Shown: positions 20,712 through 32,454 of the stretch, in pieces | Layout: each line of letters begins with the position of its first letter | Numbering within the stretch: the stretch's first letter is position 1 | NCBI RefSeq assembly: GCF_042453785.1 | Contig: NC_091664.1 | Location: forward strand, 1,913,001-1,977,000 | DNA: 64,000 bases | From: Malus domestica | Lineage: Eukaryota > Streptophyta > Magnoliopsida > Rosales > Rosaceae | Reading direction: 5' to 3' | Translations under genes and position numbers: made by a program | The notes under the pieces: generated by a model | What the model saw: the letters and a program-made list of their open reading frames with translations, nothing else | Databases searched by the model: none | What the model was told of the DNA's origin: nothing

Positions 20712-21914
20712 GAGTAAAGTACAAAAAACTACCTCAACTATTGGTGTCATGACACTTTCATACCTCAACTTTTAAAATTGACAATGGCATACCTCATCTT
20801 ACGAATTTGTGCCAATGTTATACCTTTCGTTACCTTGGCGTGAATTTCTCAGTTAACTGCTGACGTGGCTTGATCCTTGACCCATTTTCTATTAAAAAAT
20901 TATTAAAAACAAAAAAAAATTATTTAATATTTTTTAAAATATTAAAATAATAAAAAAGTTATAAATAAATAAAAATAAAAAAACAACTTTCAGTCCCCTT
21001 TCCGATGTCCCTCCCCCCCCCCCCCAACTTCTCTCTCTTCTCCCCATCTTCATCTTCTTCACCATTCCTGCAAACCAAAAAAAAAAAAAAGAGAAAAAAA
21101 AAACTAATTTGTCTTCCCCCCTCCCTACCCCCTTTTCTCCCCACACCCACTCTCCGCACCCAACCTCCCCACCTGGGGGATGGACGAACTGGGTTTATTT
21201 TATTTTATTTTTATTTATTTTTTCTTTTCTCCTTCTTCCTCTTCTCATTCTCTTCTTCTTCTTCGGGTTGGGTTTGTGGTGAGCAGGGGTGAACTGGGTT
21301 GGGTTGATTTTTTTTTTTTCCTTCTTCTTCTTCTTCGTCCTTCTTCTTCGTCCGTCTTCTTTCTGGGTTGCAGGGACGAATAGTTTTTTTATTTTTTTTT
21401 ATCCTTCTTCTTCTTTCTGGGTTGCAGGAAGATGGGAGGGGGAGGGACGAACATAGGGTTTTTTTTTCCTCTTCTTCCTCCTCCTTCTTTCTGGATTGCA
21501 GGAAGATGGGGAGAGGAGGGACCAACAAAGGTTTTTTTCTTTTTCTTTTTCTTCTTCTTCTTCCTCATTCTTCTTCTTTTTGGGTTGCAGGAAGATGTGG
21601 AGGGGGAGGGACGAGAGGTTTTTTTTAAAATTTTTTTTATATATACTTATCTTTATTATTTTAATATTTAAATAATATTAAATAATTTTTTTTTAGTTTT
21701 TAATCGTTTTTAATCATTTTTAATGATTTTTTAATAGAAAGTGGGTTCTGAATTAAGCCACATCAGCATTTAACTGAAAAGTTAACGGCCAAGTAACGGA
21801 AGGTATAACATTGGACCAAATTCTAAAAATGAGGTATGACATTGTCAATTTTAAAAGATAAGGTATGAAAGTGTCATGACACCAATAATTAAGATAGTTT
21901 TTTGTACTTTACCC
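20712..21914. mobile_element. Mutator-like non-autonomous element, 1.2 kb, 9-bp target duplication
   Basis: The terminal inverted repeats are about 170 bp long. The left starts GAGTAAAGTACAAAAAACTA and the right, reverse-complemented, starts GGGTAAAGTACAAAAAACTA; both contain TTGGTGTCATGACACTTTCA. The 9-mer TTAATTTTT flanks both sides (20703-20711 and 21915-21923). No transposase is seen. The interior is homopyrimidine-rich. Confidence 0.9.
21340..21625 (+). repeat. Pyrimidine-rich tandem modules ending in GGGTTGCAG
   Basis: Four modules each consist of a C/T-rich tract, then CTGGGTTGCAGG or CTGGATTGCAGG, then a purine-rich GAAGATGGGAGG-type stretch. Each looks like a plant polypyrimidine tract with a 3' splice site. 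They lie inside the Mutator-like element. Long frames here are low-complexity artefacts. Confidence 0.75.
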
Positions 21915-21923
21915 TTAATTTTT

Positions 21924-22302
21924 TTAATCTAGTTGGGATAAAGAGTGGGCCCTCTTTAAAGAAATTGATAGAAAAATTAACAGAAGTCTAACATTGTAAC
22001 AAATTCATAAAATAAGATACAATATTGTAAATTTTAAAATATAAGATATAAGATTGTGGTTCGATCTATAATTAAAGTAATTTTATGTAATTTATCCTAA
22101 AAAATCCAAGAAAACCCAACCGGCAAGAAACATAAAGCGACGGAAGAATACGACCGAGTCATCGCCACAGCCCACAGGAGCTAATAATCAAGAGGAAATA
22201 GACAAAAAGAGAGGGGCAATGGTTGGACAGGGGAGCCATACCTGGACTTTTCTATTGACTGGGGCATGGATTCACATGTTACACATTTTAAGAGGGATTA
22301 GA
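21924..22302. other. Intergenic, nothing recognised
   Basis: AT-rich sequence. Part of it (near 21980-22090: AACATTGTAACAAATTC, ATATTGTAAATTTTAAAA) resembles the ends of the preceding Mutator-like element, so it may be an older relative. Confidence 0.4.
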
Positions 22303-22903
22303 AGGACTCAGATCATCTCCAAACGAAATATCAAATTTTAAATATAAAATTTAAATTTGACGGTTTATGTGTCATTTTGATATTTTTCAAAATTTTGCTC
22401 TTCATCCGATATGTCAAATTAAATATTATTTTATTACACTTTTTTTTAGCTTTTTTTTTATTAAACTATTATTTTATTACCCATTTCGACATCTTTCAAA
22501 ACCCGAATTTCTTCATTTCACACCTTCAGCCATGGAAGCTCTGCAAGCTTCCCTCCCGCAAGTCCCTCACACCCAGTTCGAACTACCTTCAGCCATGGAA
22601 GCTCTGCAAGCTTCCCTCCTGCAAGCTTTCTGCTTTTCTTCTCTCTGTTCTCTCTCTGGTTTTCCAAAATTCAAGCTTCGGTCTTTCTGGCTTCTTCGTT
22701 TGCTTTCAGTTTCAGCGTTTCCAATAAAAAAATTAATAAAAAAAATATTTGAAGCTGCTATCAAATTTGACAGCAACCTCTTTGTTGCCAATCCATGTCA
22801 GCGCCACATAGAAATTGACATTTCTGTTGGAGAATACTAGTGTAGCCATTTATTACTGTTATAACTTATGTGGACATTTTGACATCTCCTTTAGAGATAC
22901 TCT
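22303..22903. mobile_element. Possible DNA transposon with an internal 60-bp duplication
   Basis: The left end GATCATCTCCAAACGAAATATC roughly mirrors the right end GACATCTCCTTTAGAGATACTC. Inside, CCTTCAGCCATGGAAGCTCT followed by GCAAGCTTCCCTCC occurs twice, about 60 bp apart (near 22525 and 22586). No transposase is seen and target duplications are unclear. Confidence 0.5.
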
Positions 22904-23091
22904 CATGTTGACAGAAATTGATGTCGGACTGTCGTTTAAGAGTTAAAGGAATATTACTAGACCTAATTGGCGTTAAAATTCTTATTAAAAGCCGAAGTTT
23001 TCCTTAAAATGTACTTGAAAGTGCTTTATTAAGAAGCTTCTCCAAAAAGCACTTATATGAATAAAAAACTTTTCTAACTTTTTCTACTGGG

Positions 23092-23597
23092 CTGGTTTGG
23101 TATTGTTGTGTTTTGAAAAAAAAACTGCTTCTGCTGTTTTGTGAGAATAAGCAGCTGTGAAATAAAGCTGTAGAGTGTTTGATAAACTTTTTTGTAAAAA
23201 TGCTTTTGAAAAAAAAAAAACAGTATTGTAGTGTTTGGTAAACTTTTATGTAAAACAGTTGTGATTGTGTAAAATGATTAAAACTGGTATAATACTAGAT
23301 GTGCCATTAATTTAATTTTCTTAACAAATAAAGGTGAATTACTAAATATGCTTTATTTTTAAAAGAAAAATATTTATAAACTTTATCTTAAACATATAAT
23401 CCAACGTTTAACAAGAAATCATAATCCAATGTTCAACATATAATCCAACATTTATGCTGTTTCACGTTTTCAACTTTTTTTTTTCACCCAAAACTATGAA
23501 AATAAGCTATTTTTAAGTGTTTATCAAACACCTTTTTAAGTTCAGTTTTTTTTATACCCACTTTTTATAAAAACACCTCAGTACCAAACCAGTACGT
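23092..23597. mobile_element. Probable hAT- or PIF-like MITE
   Basis: The left CTGGTTTGGTATTG mirrors the right CAGTACCAAACCAG, with matching AAAAAACTGCTTCTGC and A/T-rich subterminal parts. The target duplication was not determined. Confidence 0.55.
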
Positions 23598-23636
23598 AGT
23601 TAGAAGTGTTTTGGCTTTTAGAAGAGTACCTGCTTA

Positions 23637-24438
23637 GAGCAACTCCAGCGTGCTCTTTAGCCCGATTGACCGGTGATTCCAATCACCCAATTGCCCCAGC
23701 AACTAGCTCCAGCGCATGCGGGCAATGAAGCTCAGGGGAGGCCCGGTGGACAGGCCAAGCAGGAATCCATCGCCCGAGAGCCTGATGGCTGTGTGATGTG
23801 TGGCTAACCTCAAGGTGACCCGGCTCGAATTGGTCTATTTTCCTTTGTTGGAATCTGGAAAAAGAATGGGATGCATCCAGGGAATTAAGCCATCGAATTA
23901 AACCACAAGAATTGCAGCACAACATGATTTAAAGCTCAAGAACACAAGATAGTGATAGAAACATCACCTGGGTTCGAGATTGAGAGCTCAAGCTCTCGGC
24001 TTCAATGGTAGGACCTCGCACCATGCACCGATGCCGCATGCAAGGCCATGGTTGGGTTCCTTGCGTTCCAGGGATTCTAAAAATATTGTTTTTGAGCTTG
24101 ATTTGTTAAAGGTTTGAAGAGGAAGGAGGAAGAGAGCTCACGATAGTGAGCTAGAAAAGAGGGAGAGAGAAAGAAAAAGGAAGAGAGAGAAAGAAAAGAG
24201 AGAGAGAGAGGGAGAGAGAGGAAGAACCGGTCAAATGAGGGGAAAATGAGAAAGGGTGATGGGGTGTATGGATTGGGTGTGGAAAAAATATTAATATTTT
24301 ATTGCCTATTGTCATAGCTGTTCAATTTAGGGGTGGATATGCAAAATACGGTTAATGTTCATTAAAGGTAGTTATTGTTCACCGGGTGGATTCAATAGTG
24401 AGTTGTCCTAGGGGACCTTTGCAACGCTGGAGTTGCTC
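23637..24438. mobile_element. PIF/Harbinger-type MITE, 802 bp, TTA target duplication
   Basis: Terminal inverted repeats GAGCAACTCCAGCG at the left and CGCTGGAGTTGCTC at the right are flanked by TTA (23634-23636 and 24439-24441). A 3-bp TTA duplication is typical of PIF/Harbinger (Tourist-like) elements. The interior carries a GA-rich microsatellite at about 24145-24228. No transposase is seen. Confidence 0.85.
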
Positions 24439-24441
24439 TTA

Positions 24442-24760
24442 AGGAATAGCATTATGAAAACTCAAGGCCTCGGATTTATCATTTGGCTAGCTAGCAGAAC
24501 AGGATCAAAAGGACCCAAAGAAGACCAACGGAGGCACAGGAAAGGGCACTTGAGAATCATGCCCAACCTACGCACTCCTGACCCAACCATATACATGATG
24601 TCAAAGGAACACACTGTATCGAGTCACTTGAATATTTTAAAAACCAGGTAGAAGACAGTACCTGGAAGAGGAACTTTGAGGCTCAAATCCACACACACAC
24701 ACAACTCTCATTTCATGAGCTACAGAAAAAAAGTCCCGTCGTTTTCAGCTGCTAAGTCCA
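24442..24760. other. Intergenic, nothing recognised
   Basis: No coding region is supported. A short CA run (CACACACACACA) lies near 24690. Confidence 0.4.
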
Positions 24761-24769
24761 TACCCAAAT

Positions 24770-24930
24770 ATGTGCTCATTTGCAAGATCACCGTTCTCAG
24801 CACATCAAGCTCAACATGTTTGGGAATGTGAGGTCATGATCGATCGAAACTCGCTTCCCGTAACTTAACTGGATCATTTGCCAATTCCCTGAATCAAAGA
24901 CATAACTAAACTCATCAATCTGCAAATAAA
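24770..24930 (-). pseudogene. Relic of the last exon of a selenium-binding protein gene
   Basis: Several stretches match the intact gene at 48400-48620 in the same order. CGCTTCCCGTAACTTAACTG with GATCATTTG matches CGCTTCCCATCCAAACTTAACTGGATCATCTG. CCCTGAATCAAAGACATAAC with TAAACTCATCAATC matches CCCTGAATGGAAGACATGAACTCATCAATC, which in the intact gene is the exon 7 splice acceptor and adjacent intron. CCGTTCTCAG with CATCAAGCTCAACATGT matches the TTCTCAGTGTCAACATCAAGCTGTAGCATGT part. About 70-80 bp of exon are missing in between. It is a partial genomic duplication rather than a processed copy, because intron sequence is present. Confidence 0.6.
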
Positions 24931-24999
24931 ATTTATCTACATGAGAACTTCGATTATCGATTAAGTACAACAAAGGAACGTGTGCCTATACCTCCGAAA

Positions 25000-25520
25000 A
25001 ACCAGAAATGTTCTCTTGCATTCAAGAATCCTAGCAGATACCAAATATAAATTTGAGAAACAACAATAAAAATGTTAACTACTGACTAAAGCTATAGCTA
25101 GTATAGGTTCTTGTTCATCTTAGTGTATATTAGGTAAATATTTGACTATAAAAACATGTATTTACCACAACAAAAATAGACAGCTTTGTATATTTGAATT
25201 CACCATTTGTCAACCCGTCATTTCACGATAAGGGTTTCTAATCACCCATCCTTTTGCAACATTTGTTTATGAAGGGGCTTGCCTTATAATTTCATAGAAA
25301 TCCAATATGTACGAAAAAAAAAATATGTACATTGAACAAAGACGGATTAATGTAAAGGATGATTTACAACTCATTGTGAAAAATAGTAGTTCTAATCTAT
25401 ACATTAACTAAGCATCCTTATCAGTAACAAAAATGACTTAGAAGTTTGAAATTGGACATAGCTTGAAAGACAAAATGCTTAACTAGCCTTAAAAAGCTCT
25501 AACCCATGATGACATCTCCG
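25000..25520. other. Intergenic, nothing recognised
   Basis: AT-rich sequence with no supported gene; it may include further decayed intron of the relic at 24770. Confidence 0.4.
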
Positions 25521-26003
25521 AGCGAGACAAAGCTTGGAATATGGACACATGCATGATTGAGGTCAATGGAAGCTTGAATGGCATTCCATCAACCTTGACA
25601 CATAGAGAGCCAAATTTTCAAGGAATATAATTCTGTCAGTTAAAATCACATAAGAAGAAGATTTTTCCTTCCACTGTAAATTTCACCACTCGATGAATAT
25701 GATAATCAAACAGTCGATAATTTCAAGCTCTTTGGTCCAAGACTCCTTAACACCATATTCCTTCATCACCCTAACATCTACAATTTATAATGTGTAGGAA
25801 CAATTAGAGAGAGAACCTCTCAAGACTCCAATTCCCAGAGCCAATAGTCAAAACCATTACCTCCGCTCACCAAATTCTCCATCAAATGCTTTGTTTGGAT
25901 TGCTAAACCGAACAACTTTAAAGACACCACTGATGGGACTAAACCCAACCCACAAACAGAAGGACCAATTTCTTCATTTTAAGTAGGTGTTGGAACTTGG
26001 AAG

Positions 26004-27045
26004 AGTTGAATATCAGAGTGCGCAACGAACAAGACTAACAAGAATAAAAATATTATTAAACAAACGAGAATGCCAAAACGGCTACAAAACCCTAAGATGC
26101 TACATTGTGACTAACTTGATTATTCTATAGAGTTACAAAGTACCATATATATAGAAAACTAATCTAACCCTAATAGGCAAGGAAACGAAACCCTAATACT
26201 AACGGGCTAAGCCCAAAATACCAAACATTAAAATAAATCTAAATAATAATATTTTCCAACACCCCCGTCAAACTCATGGCGGTACACGACATGGGTTTGC
26301 CAAAGTAGATGTGGATGCAAGACTCCAAATTCCAATGCCAATGCCAATGCCGATGCCGATGCCAATACCGATGCCGATGCCAATACCAATGCCAATCCGA
26401 ATACCAATATCAATACCAATATCCATGCCAATACCAATACCAATACCAATACCAATATCAATACTTCTTTCTTGCCCGTGTGGGCACAAAGTCAAAACCT
26501 CAAAAAACAAAGCATTTTCTTCTATTTCCCTTTTGTCTTTTTCCTCCTCCTTTTCCTGTTTCGTTTTTCCTTTTTTTTTTTTTTTTTTTTTTTTTACAGT
26601 CTTCTCCGCAAAGAACCTGCAAAACACAAGAGTGCAACGATGCAGAGTGCAGGAACATGAAGGGTGCAGATGCTCCAGATGCAGTTTAGACTACCAACAA
26701 CTAATATTGAAATCCAAAAACAAACAAACTGATACGAGCAAACAGAAGCAGATTAAATCCCGAAGGATCAAACCTGCTCTAATACCAAGTTGAATATCAG
26801 AGTGCGCAACGAACAAGACTAACAAGAATAAGAATATTATTAAACAAACGAGAATGCCGAAACGGCTACAAAACCCTAAGATGCTACATTGTGACTAACT
26901 TGATTATTCTATAGAGTTACAAAGTATCATATATATAGAAAACTAACCTAACCCTAATAGGCAAGGAAACGAAACCCTAATACTAACGGGCTAAGCCCAA
27001 AATACCAAACATTAAAATAAATCTAAATAATAATATTTTCCAACA
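26004..27045 (-). mobile_element. TRIM-like LTR retrotransposon, 1042 bp
   Basis: Two 258-bp LTRs (26004-26261 and 26788-27045) flank 526 bp of non-coding DNA. The target duplication GGAAG stands at 25999-26003 and 27046-27050. On the minus strand the LTR begins TGTTGGAAAATATTA, and TGGTATTAGAGCAGG at 26773-26787 follows the 5' LTR; this matches the initiator tRNA-Met primer site (TGGTATCAGAGC). TTTGACGGGGG at 26262-26272 is the polypurine tract. I see about four differences between the LTRs. It codes for nothing recognisable, so it depends on enzymes supplied elsewhere. Confidence 0.95.
26327..26465. repeat. Degenerate hexamer repeat (CCRATR)n inside the TRIM
   Basis: About 23 tandem variants of CCAATG/CCAATA/CCGATG occupy a large part of the element interior. 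A homopolymer T-run of about 25 lies at 26571-26595. Frames over this repeat are artefacts. Confidence 0.92.
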
Positions 27046-27080
27046 GGAAGTGCCAAAGATTCACCAGTAAATGGGATTAG

Positions 27081-30000
27081 ATAAACAAAAAATGGCCGAA
27101 GTTAGGTCTACCATCGTATAGGCACAAGAAGCCATTGCAAGAACCCACAATTTCGACTGCGAACCCGTACTCAATACTGGAGTCTCTAGAAAGCCTCACG
27201 ACATCGCTGTGTTGGGTTAGAGTGCTCGTCGAGGCCAACCACGAAGTGACCTATCGACTTGGCACAAGGGGCGTTGAAGCAATGGAGCAAAATGCAAGCC
27301 GGTGCTTGTGAAAATAGGGACATGGTGAAGTGGCGGTCTGAGAGCCAGTGGACACTCGTCTGCATTGGGTGAGCGTCTTGGTTGAGATCTCTATTATTGT
27401 GTGGCTGGAAATTGCGGAATGTACAATGTGGGGTTTCTTCTCATGTTTCTTTATCTTCTTCTTTTGAAGGTTTGTTAGGGAAATTTGCAAAATTAACCAA
27501 ATTTTAGACCCTATATATTGAATTATTGCCACCGTTTTAAGTTAAGGATCATTATAACCAAAATTTTACATGAAATTACTAACATACGCTTAAAATGAGT
27601 TTTCCCATATAACCAAAATGAAAAAAATTTAAAATTCAAGCTCAAGAAATGTTCATTCAGATTGAATATGCCATGTTGGTCGAATCTAGCCAGAAAACTG
27701 TCGTTCTCCGGTCACATAGCAGGGAATTCGAAACCCATATAGTCAATCCTTGCCAAAGTTGTTTATTTGAGAAAAAAAAGAAGAGGAATTTAGCTCCAAA
27801 AGCAAAGCAAATCAACGAGCTTTATAGGATCACACAAGCAATCATGGATAGCATCGTTGACACTATCAACTCCGCAACCATCGTCATCTCAACCGAAGCT
27901 AGTGCCCAGCCCACCACCGTCTTTGTAACTCTCTCTCTCTCTCTCTCTCTCTCTAGTGCATACAAATCTTTATGCATGTGTGCTTTTTTTTTTCTCTTCT
28001 CATTTGCACCAGAAAAGTAGAATTGCTGCATTTGTAGAAGCTTGAGAAAGGCTTATCATCCCTTGACGCAGTGCATTAGGGACTGAAATGTGAACAAACA
28101 AGTAAAAGCAGGAAAACTATCAAATAAAAAATCCACATAACACAAATTGAGAGAAGAGATATCAACTAATATGACTTTAGGGTCCTTGTTATACTCTGTT
28201 TGGTTGCTGAGAAACTCTGGGAATCTAAAACACACATATATGGACAGTTGGATTTTGCGTTCTTACTCGTATTTTCAATCCTAAGAATGAAAACTATCAA
28301 CGTTTGAGTGTTTTTGTAGGATTTTTTTTTTGGTTGTGATAAGAAAACTCATTTTAAGAGTATACAAATACTTTCATATCAACTTTTAATTATAATTATC
28401 ATAAACTTAAAAGGGTGACTATAATTCTATATAGAGTCTCAACTGTTGCTTATGGTTTCAATTGTTGTCGTGTAGATAGGGGGGAGAGTTCAATTTCCTA
28501 TTTTTTGAATTTTCACAGATACCGTTTTCATTAACTCACGAGTCTTTTTTAACCCAGTTTCACACTAAACCCTTTCTGATGAATTCATTTTCAACCGTTC
28601 AAATTTAATCCTATGGTCTACATCCCATCTGCACACACTGTCCGCAAAGCTCCGTTTGCACCTTAGAAATCGCCCTCTTTATAAACTGGCCTGGCCTACA
28701 CGGCACAACCCAATTCCAGGCCAAAATTGCATAAACCCAACTCCTTTTAATTGTTTTCAGAAGAGTGGTAGTTTTGTAATTAAATGGAAATAAATGGAAA
28801 CGTAGCCAATTTGACAGTGCTTATGAACAATGCCAAACTCCCCTCAATTTTAAACTATAGTAATAATTCCTAGTATTGGTGAATCATATGATGGTGGTCA
28901 GGAGAAGACTGAAAGTCTTCTCGGCCCTTGGAAGAGAGGATTGTCGTGGTGAAACCACCAGTTAGTCCATTTTTTAAATAAAATAAAATAAAATTTTGGA
29001 ATCAAACTTCATTCATTTTCCAAGTAGTCCTAAACTACTGAAAAATTGGCAAATGTACCATTTTCCGTTGAGATGTAGATTTTACCCCTTTTAGATCTAC
29101 TCCAACCCTTAGAGTAAAATTCAAATTTTAGGTTCTAAACCTACCCCAATTTGCTCCAACCCATAGGGTAAATATGAGTTGTAACCCATAACTCATTTCT
29201 GGGGCAAATTTAGGCCAGGATTCCCTTTGGGTTAGTAGGGTTGACCCACCAAATATATGTATTTTTTTTTAGTTTTTTATTTATAAATTCATTAAATCTA
29301 ACCGTTAAGATCTAATATGATCAAATCTAATTGTAAAAAAAAAAAAAAAGATTTAACTCTCCAAATTTAGACCCAACGGCTAAAATAATTAAAAACAATT
29401 GTTTTTTCATATTCTTTCATAGTGTCTGATGAGTTTCATGGTGTCAGTTTAGTAATTTTTCAATATTTGTCGGAATCTAAATATTTTTAGGTTAAAATGT
29501 TCATAAAATTAAATTAGGATAGTCTACAAATATATATATATATATATATATATTTAAAGTTACTTTAAGAATCCTAAATTCATTTTTTAATAATCTCGGA
29601 CTAAAAATTTAACCCATAAGAGTTAGAGCAGAAAACATATTTCTAGGTTAAACCCTAAATTTTTTGGGTTAAAAATTTAAACACGTCGGTTCTTGCACTA
29701 ATGCTAGCTAGAAACAGCGCATTAGCTACGTAGTCCTTGGACAACATCTTATTTCATAGAAATATTTCATATTCATGACAATACCTATGTGTTAAAATTA
29801 ATAGGGTTTATTTGTCCTATTGTATAAAGGGAATTTTGTCCTTTCAAGTACCTATATTTTTAGGCTAATATGTAAAGAGGCTGTTGACTTATTTGATGCA
29901 TGGTTAATTTATTTGATACATTTAAAAAATAAAATAATTTTTTATTCAAATGATTTTTTGTCAAGATAATATTTAAAGAAAGATTAAGAAATTGAACGGT

Positions 30001-30215
30001 TCTAATTATAAATTTTCTATGGTAAAAATACGTATTTGCAAGTAGTCATGAATAGCTCATCCCCGAAGAGGGGAATGCAAGAGTATTATTCTTTATTTAT
30101 TTCATTGAAATTATTACAAATTCATGACAATACTAAGCGTCAAAATTCATAAAGTTTATTTCTCCTTTAGTATGATATAAAGGGATATTACATAATATCC
30201 TTTCTAGTTCTATTT
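27081..30215. other. Intergenic, repeats only
   Basis: No gene is supported on either strand. Contents noted: a (CT)n run at about 27929-27953, a (TA)n run at about 29531-29553, poly-A and poly-T runs, and a probable inverted-repeat element between about 29090 and 29690 (CTCCAACCCTTAGAGTAAA at the left, TTAACCCATAAGAGTTAGAGC at the right). The 123-residue frame at 27649-28020 crosses the CT run and shows no family motif. The right end is the 3' flank of the thaumatin-like gene. Confidence 0.5.
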
Positions 30216-31226
30216 TTAGGGTGATGGACAGAATGTAATAACGTAGTTTGGTCCACCGCTGCATGTAAAGGTGCTGTTGACATCATCATAAGCGTAGCTA
30301 TAAGCCTGAGGGCACTGGTCCTCAAAGATCTTAGAGTAGTCTGTGGGTGGACATGTAGCTGGTGTGTCATTAGGAGGAGTGCAGCAGTATTGTGGTTGAT
30401 TAAATTGTGTACACGCACTCTTGCATGCAATTACGCTCCCATCGGACCCCTTCACTTGCAGCTCAGCTGGGCAAACAGCGTTGACGTTGGCGGGGCAAGA
30501 AGAGGTCTGGCAGTCGCCCGTGCCGCCTTGTGGGGCAACAGACACGGGCAAGTTGAAGCCATCAACAAGACTTACGTCGTAGAAATCTTGGCCTCCGTTT
30601 GCGACAATATTTATTTCGACTAGGCTTGCTGGTGGAACTGCTCCGTTACCGTTGCATGTGACTTGGCCAGAGCTACACTCTGCTGTGGCACAACTGAACT
30701 TTCCTGAGGCGTCAGTGGAGCATCCGGTTCGGCCCCAGAAGCGGCCTTTCCATGGGACTGGAGTGGTCAAGGAACTGCTAGCGCCGGATGCTAACTCGAA
30801 CCCTGTGGAGGATAGTTGTGGTTGTTGATCGGAGGTTAGGGACCCTGGCCATACGGTATAGGGGCAACTGTTGGTGAAGGTGATCGTAGCTGCATGTGCA
30901 CCTACATGCCAATTGTAAACGAATAATCATATAACCATTATGTTAACAAAAAAATATCTCTATATCTCTATATATGTGTCTATGATGATGTTACCAACTA
31001 TGGATCAATTTGAACACAAATTAATAACGTTCAAACAAAACAAAAATCATCAGTTTAAAATTTCATGTCTAACAGTTTAACGATCGATATAACATTTTTC
31101 ATGAATCATGACACGTACCAGATCACATACAAATAACCGTAAACAAAAAGAACAGAACAAGTCAATTTGTTTACCTGCGAAGAAGATGGCTAAGGTGAGA
31201 CTGAGGATTACTTGGTTGTTCATCAT
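30216..31226 (-). CDS. Thaumatin-like protein (PR-5 family), two exons
   Basis: This encodes a secreted thaumatin-like pathogenesis-related protein of 245 residues. Exon 1 is 31175-31226 ([17 protein letters not shown]), exon 2 is 30901 down to the stop at 30216-30218, and the intron between is about 273 bp with GT-AG ends, splitting a Gly codon. A signal peptide of about 21-24 residues ends near GAHAA. The mature part has the 16 cysteines of the large thaumatin-like class, the signature around [10 protein letters not shown], and the acidic-cleft residues in [19 protein letters not shown] and SYAYDD. Residue Asp of the usual T-[GA]-D-C signature is Glu here, a conservative change. Length and sequence are very close to the apple fruit allergen Mal d 2 group, which shows antifungal or glucanase-related activity; ripening or defence expression is inference. 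The gene looks fully intact. Confidence 0.95.
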
Positions 31227-31306
31227 GATTAAGCAATCACTTCTTCAATTTGCTGCCAAATTAATTTGGTGATGAAATGATGAAGTTGGGAACCGATGGG
31301 CCTTTG

Positions 31307-31314
31307 GTTTTATA
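31307..31314 (-). promoter_or_regulatory. TATA box of the thaumatin-like gene
   Basis: The minus strand reads CCTATAAAACC about 85 bp upstream of the start codon, a normal distance for a plant core promoter. Confidence 0.7.
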
Positions 31315-31329
31315 GGCATAAGCGCATAC

Positions 31330-32450
31330 CTAACTTTAGACTTTTTTATTTTTGCATGTCTGCTACATGAGGATCCACGTTACCACTAATAAGTGATGAG
31401 ACGACTTGTCTTAATTATGGCTTTATTAGGCGTATTTGGTCCCTGGACTGACCCCTAGCAAGCTATTTCCTCATTCAACCCAAGACATTTCTCCGCAAAA
31501 ATGCCAAACAGGAGTTAAGTGGGACAATTTGAGTTTACAGGGTAAAATGAGAATGAACTTGAGTTTCAGGAAGCGTCAGGATAAAGCTTATTTCTTATAA
31601 AAAAATATAAGGATTAAGTACCTAGAACTCCTCAATCTTTTAGTGTCATTTCAAAGTAGTCCCAACCTTTTTAAATATTCCAAACAAGTAACTAGTCTAT
31701 TGAAAATTTCAGATCTGTTAAGCATCAGTTAAATTTATGTTAAATTAACTACAACTTACATTAGGTTCATTTTCGATCCAATTCAATACCTGTTAAATCA
31801 TTGGGTTCCATATGTTTGAAATTTAGATTTTGAAGTAAATAGTATTAGTGTTGATCATGATATGCTCTGTTGGTGGGTTTGAATATAAACGCAGGAATGG
31901 AGTTTCAATGGTTGTAGGTTGAGCTTGAAGGTGATATTTGGGAATTTTCGATTACGTGAATAAAGGTAATACGCCTTCTAAAAACAAAGAAAACAACAAG
32001 CTAAATAATTTACAGTAACGATGTGATTCTCGGTTATTGAAACTGTAAAACAACCGATGTCGGTATTTGCTGATATCATTGCTACCATTCTACGTCACCA
32101 GAGAACTTTCATTGTCAAAACACAGCTGGTATGGCTTCATAATTGAATTCCCATAAAATGCCAAACTTTATATGGTCAACAACACTGCCGTGATGGACGG
32201 GCCTAAAGGCTGCAAGTTATCGTGCATGAGGGGGTTAGGCTAAGGAATTATGATTTGAAGACTCACACAGCAGTGGAATATTCCACAATATTATTACTTA
32301 TTATTCTTCATTTCTGGATTACAAATTTCACAGCTACTCAATGGCGAAGCCAGGAATTCTCGGAGGAAGGGGCGAACTTAAAAGAGTGCAAGATTAAAGA
32401 AAAATGACAATAAACAAATCTTTTTATATAGTAATGTCTTCTATAATTAA
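31330..32450. other. Intergenic upstream of the thaumatin-like gene
   Basis: No gene is supported. A stretch near 31610-31690 (AGTACCTAGAACTCCTCAAT, CAAAGTAGTCCCAACC) resembles the ends of non-autonomous DNA transposons, but I found no matching second end. Confidence 0.4.
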
Positions 32451-32454
32451 TCAA

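Larger units (their letters stand above)
25530..27080 (-). pseudogene. F-box / FBA-domain pseudogene, split by a TRIM insertion
   Basis: Reading the minus strand in shifting frames gives pieces of an F-box-associated (FBA) interaction domain in the right order. First come FTGESLALPSS, interrupted by the insertion, and VGFSPISGVFKVVRFSNPN (about 25895-25960). VLTIGSGNWSLER follows at about 25800-25850, then MKEYGVKESWTKELEIID (about 25715-25775) and KFTVEGKIFFLCDF near 25640-25690. These are hallmark motifs of plant FBA-type F-box proteins, which act as substrate receptors of SCF ubiquitin ligases. Frameshifts, missing segments and the 1-kb insertion show it is dead. The N-terminal F-box itself is not recognisable. 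Confidence 0.65.

Noticed and set aside
21005..21671. Several open frames rich in Phe, Ser, Lys and Glu on both strands
   Set aside because: Homopyrimidine/homopurine composition of the Mutator-like element; no domain.
26228..26793. Frames of 77-160 residues with Ile-Gly or Pro-Met dipeptide repeats
   Set aside because: They are translations of the (CCRATR)n satellite in the TRIM element.
27649..28020. 123-residue frame on the plus strand
   Set aside because: Crosses a CT microsatellite (Leu-Ser run), with no family motif or neighbouring exon.
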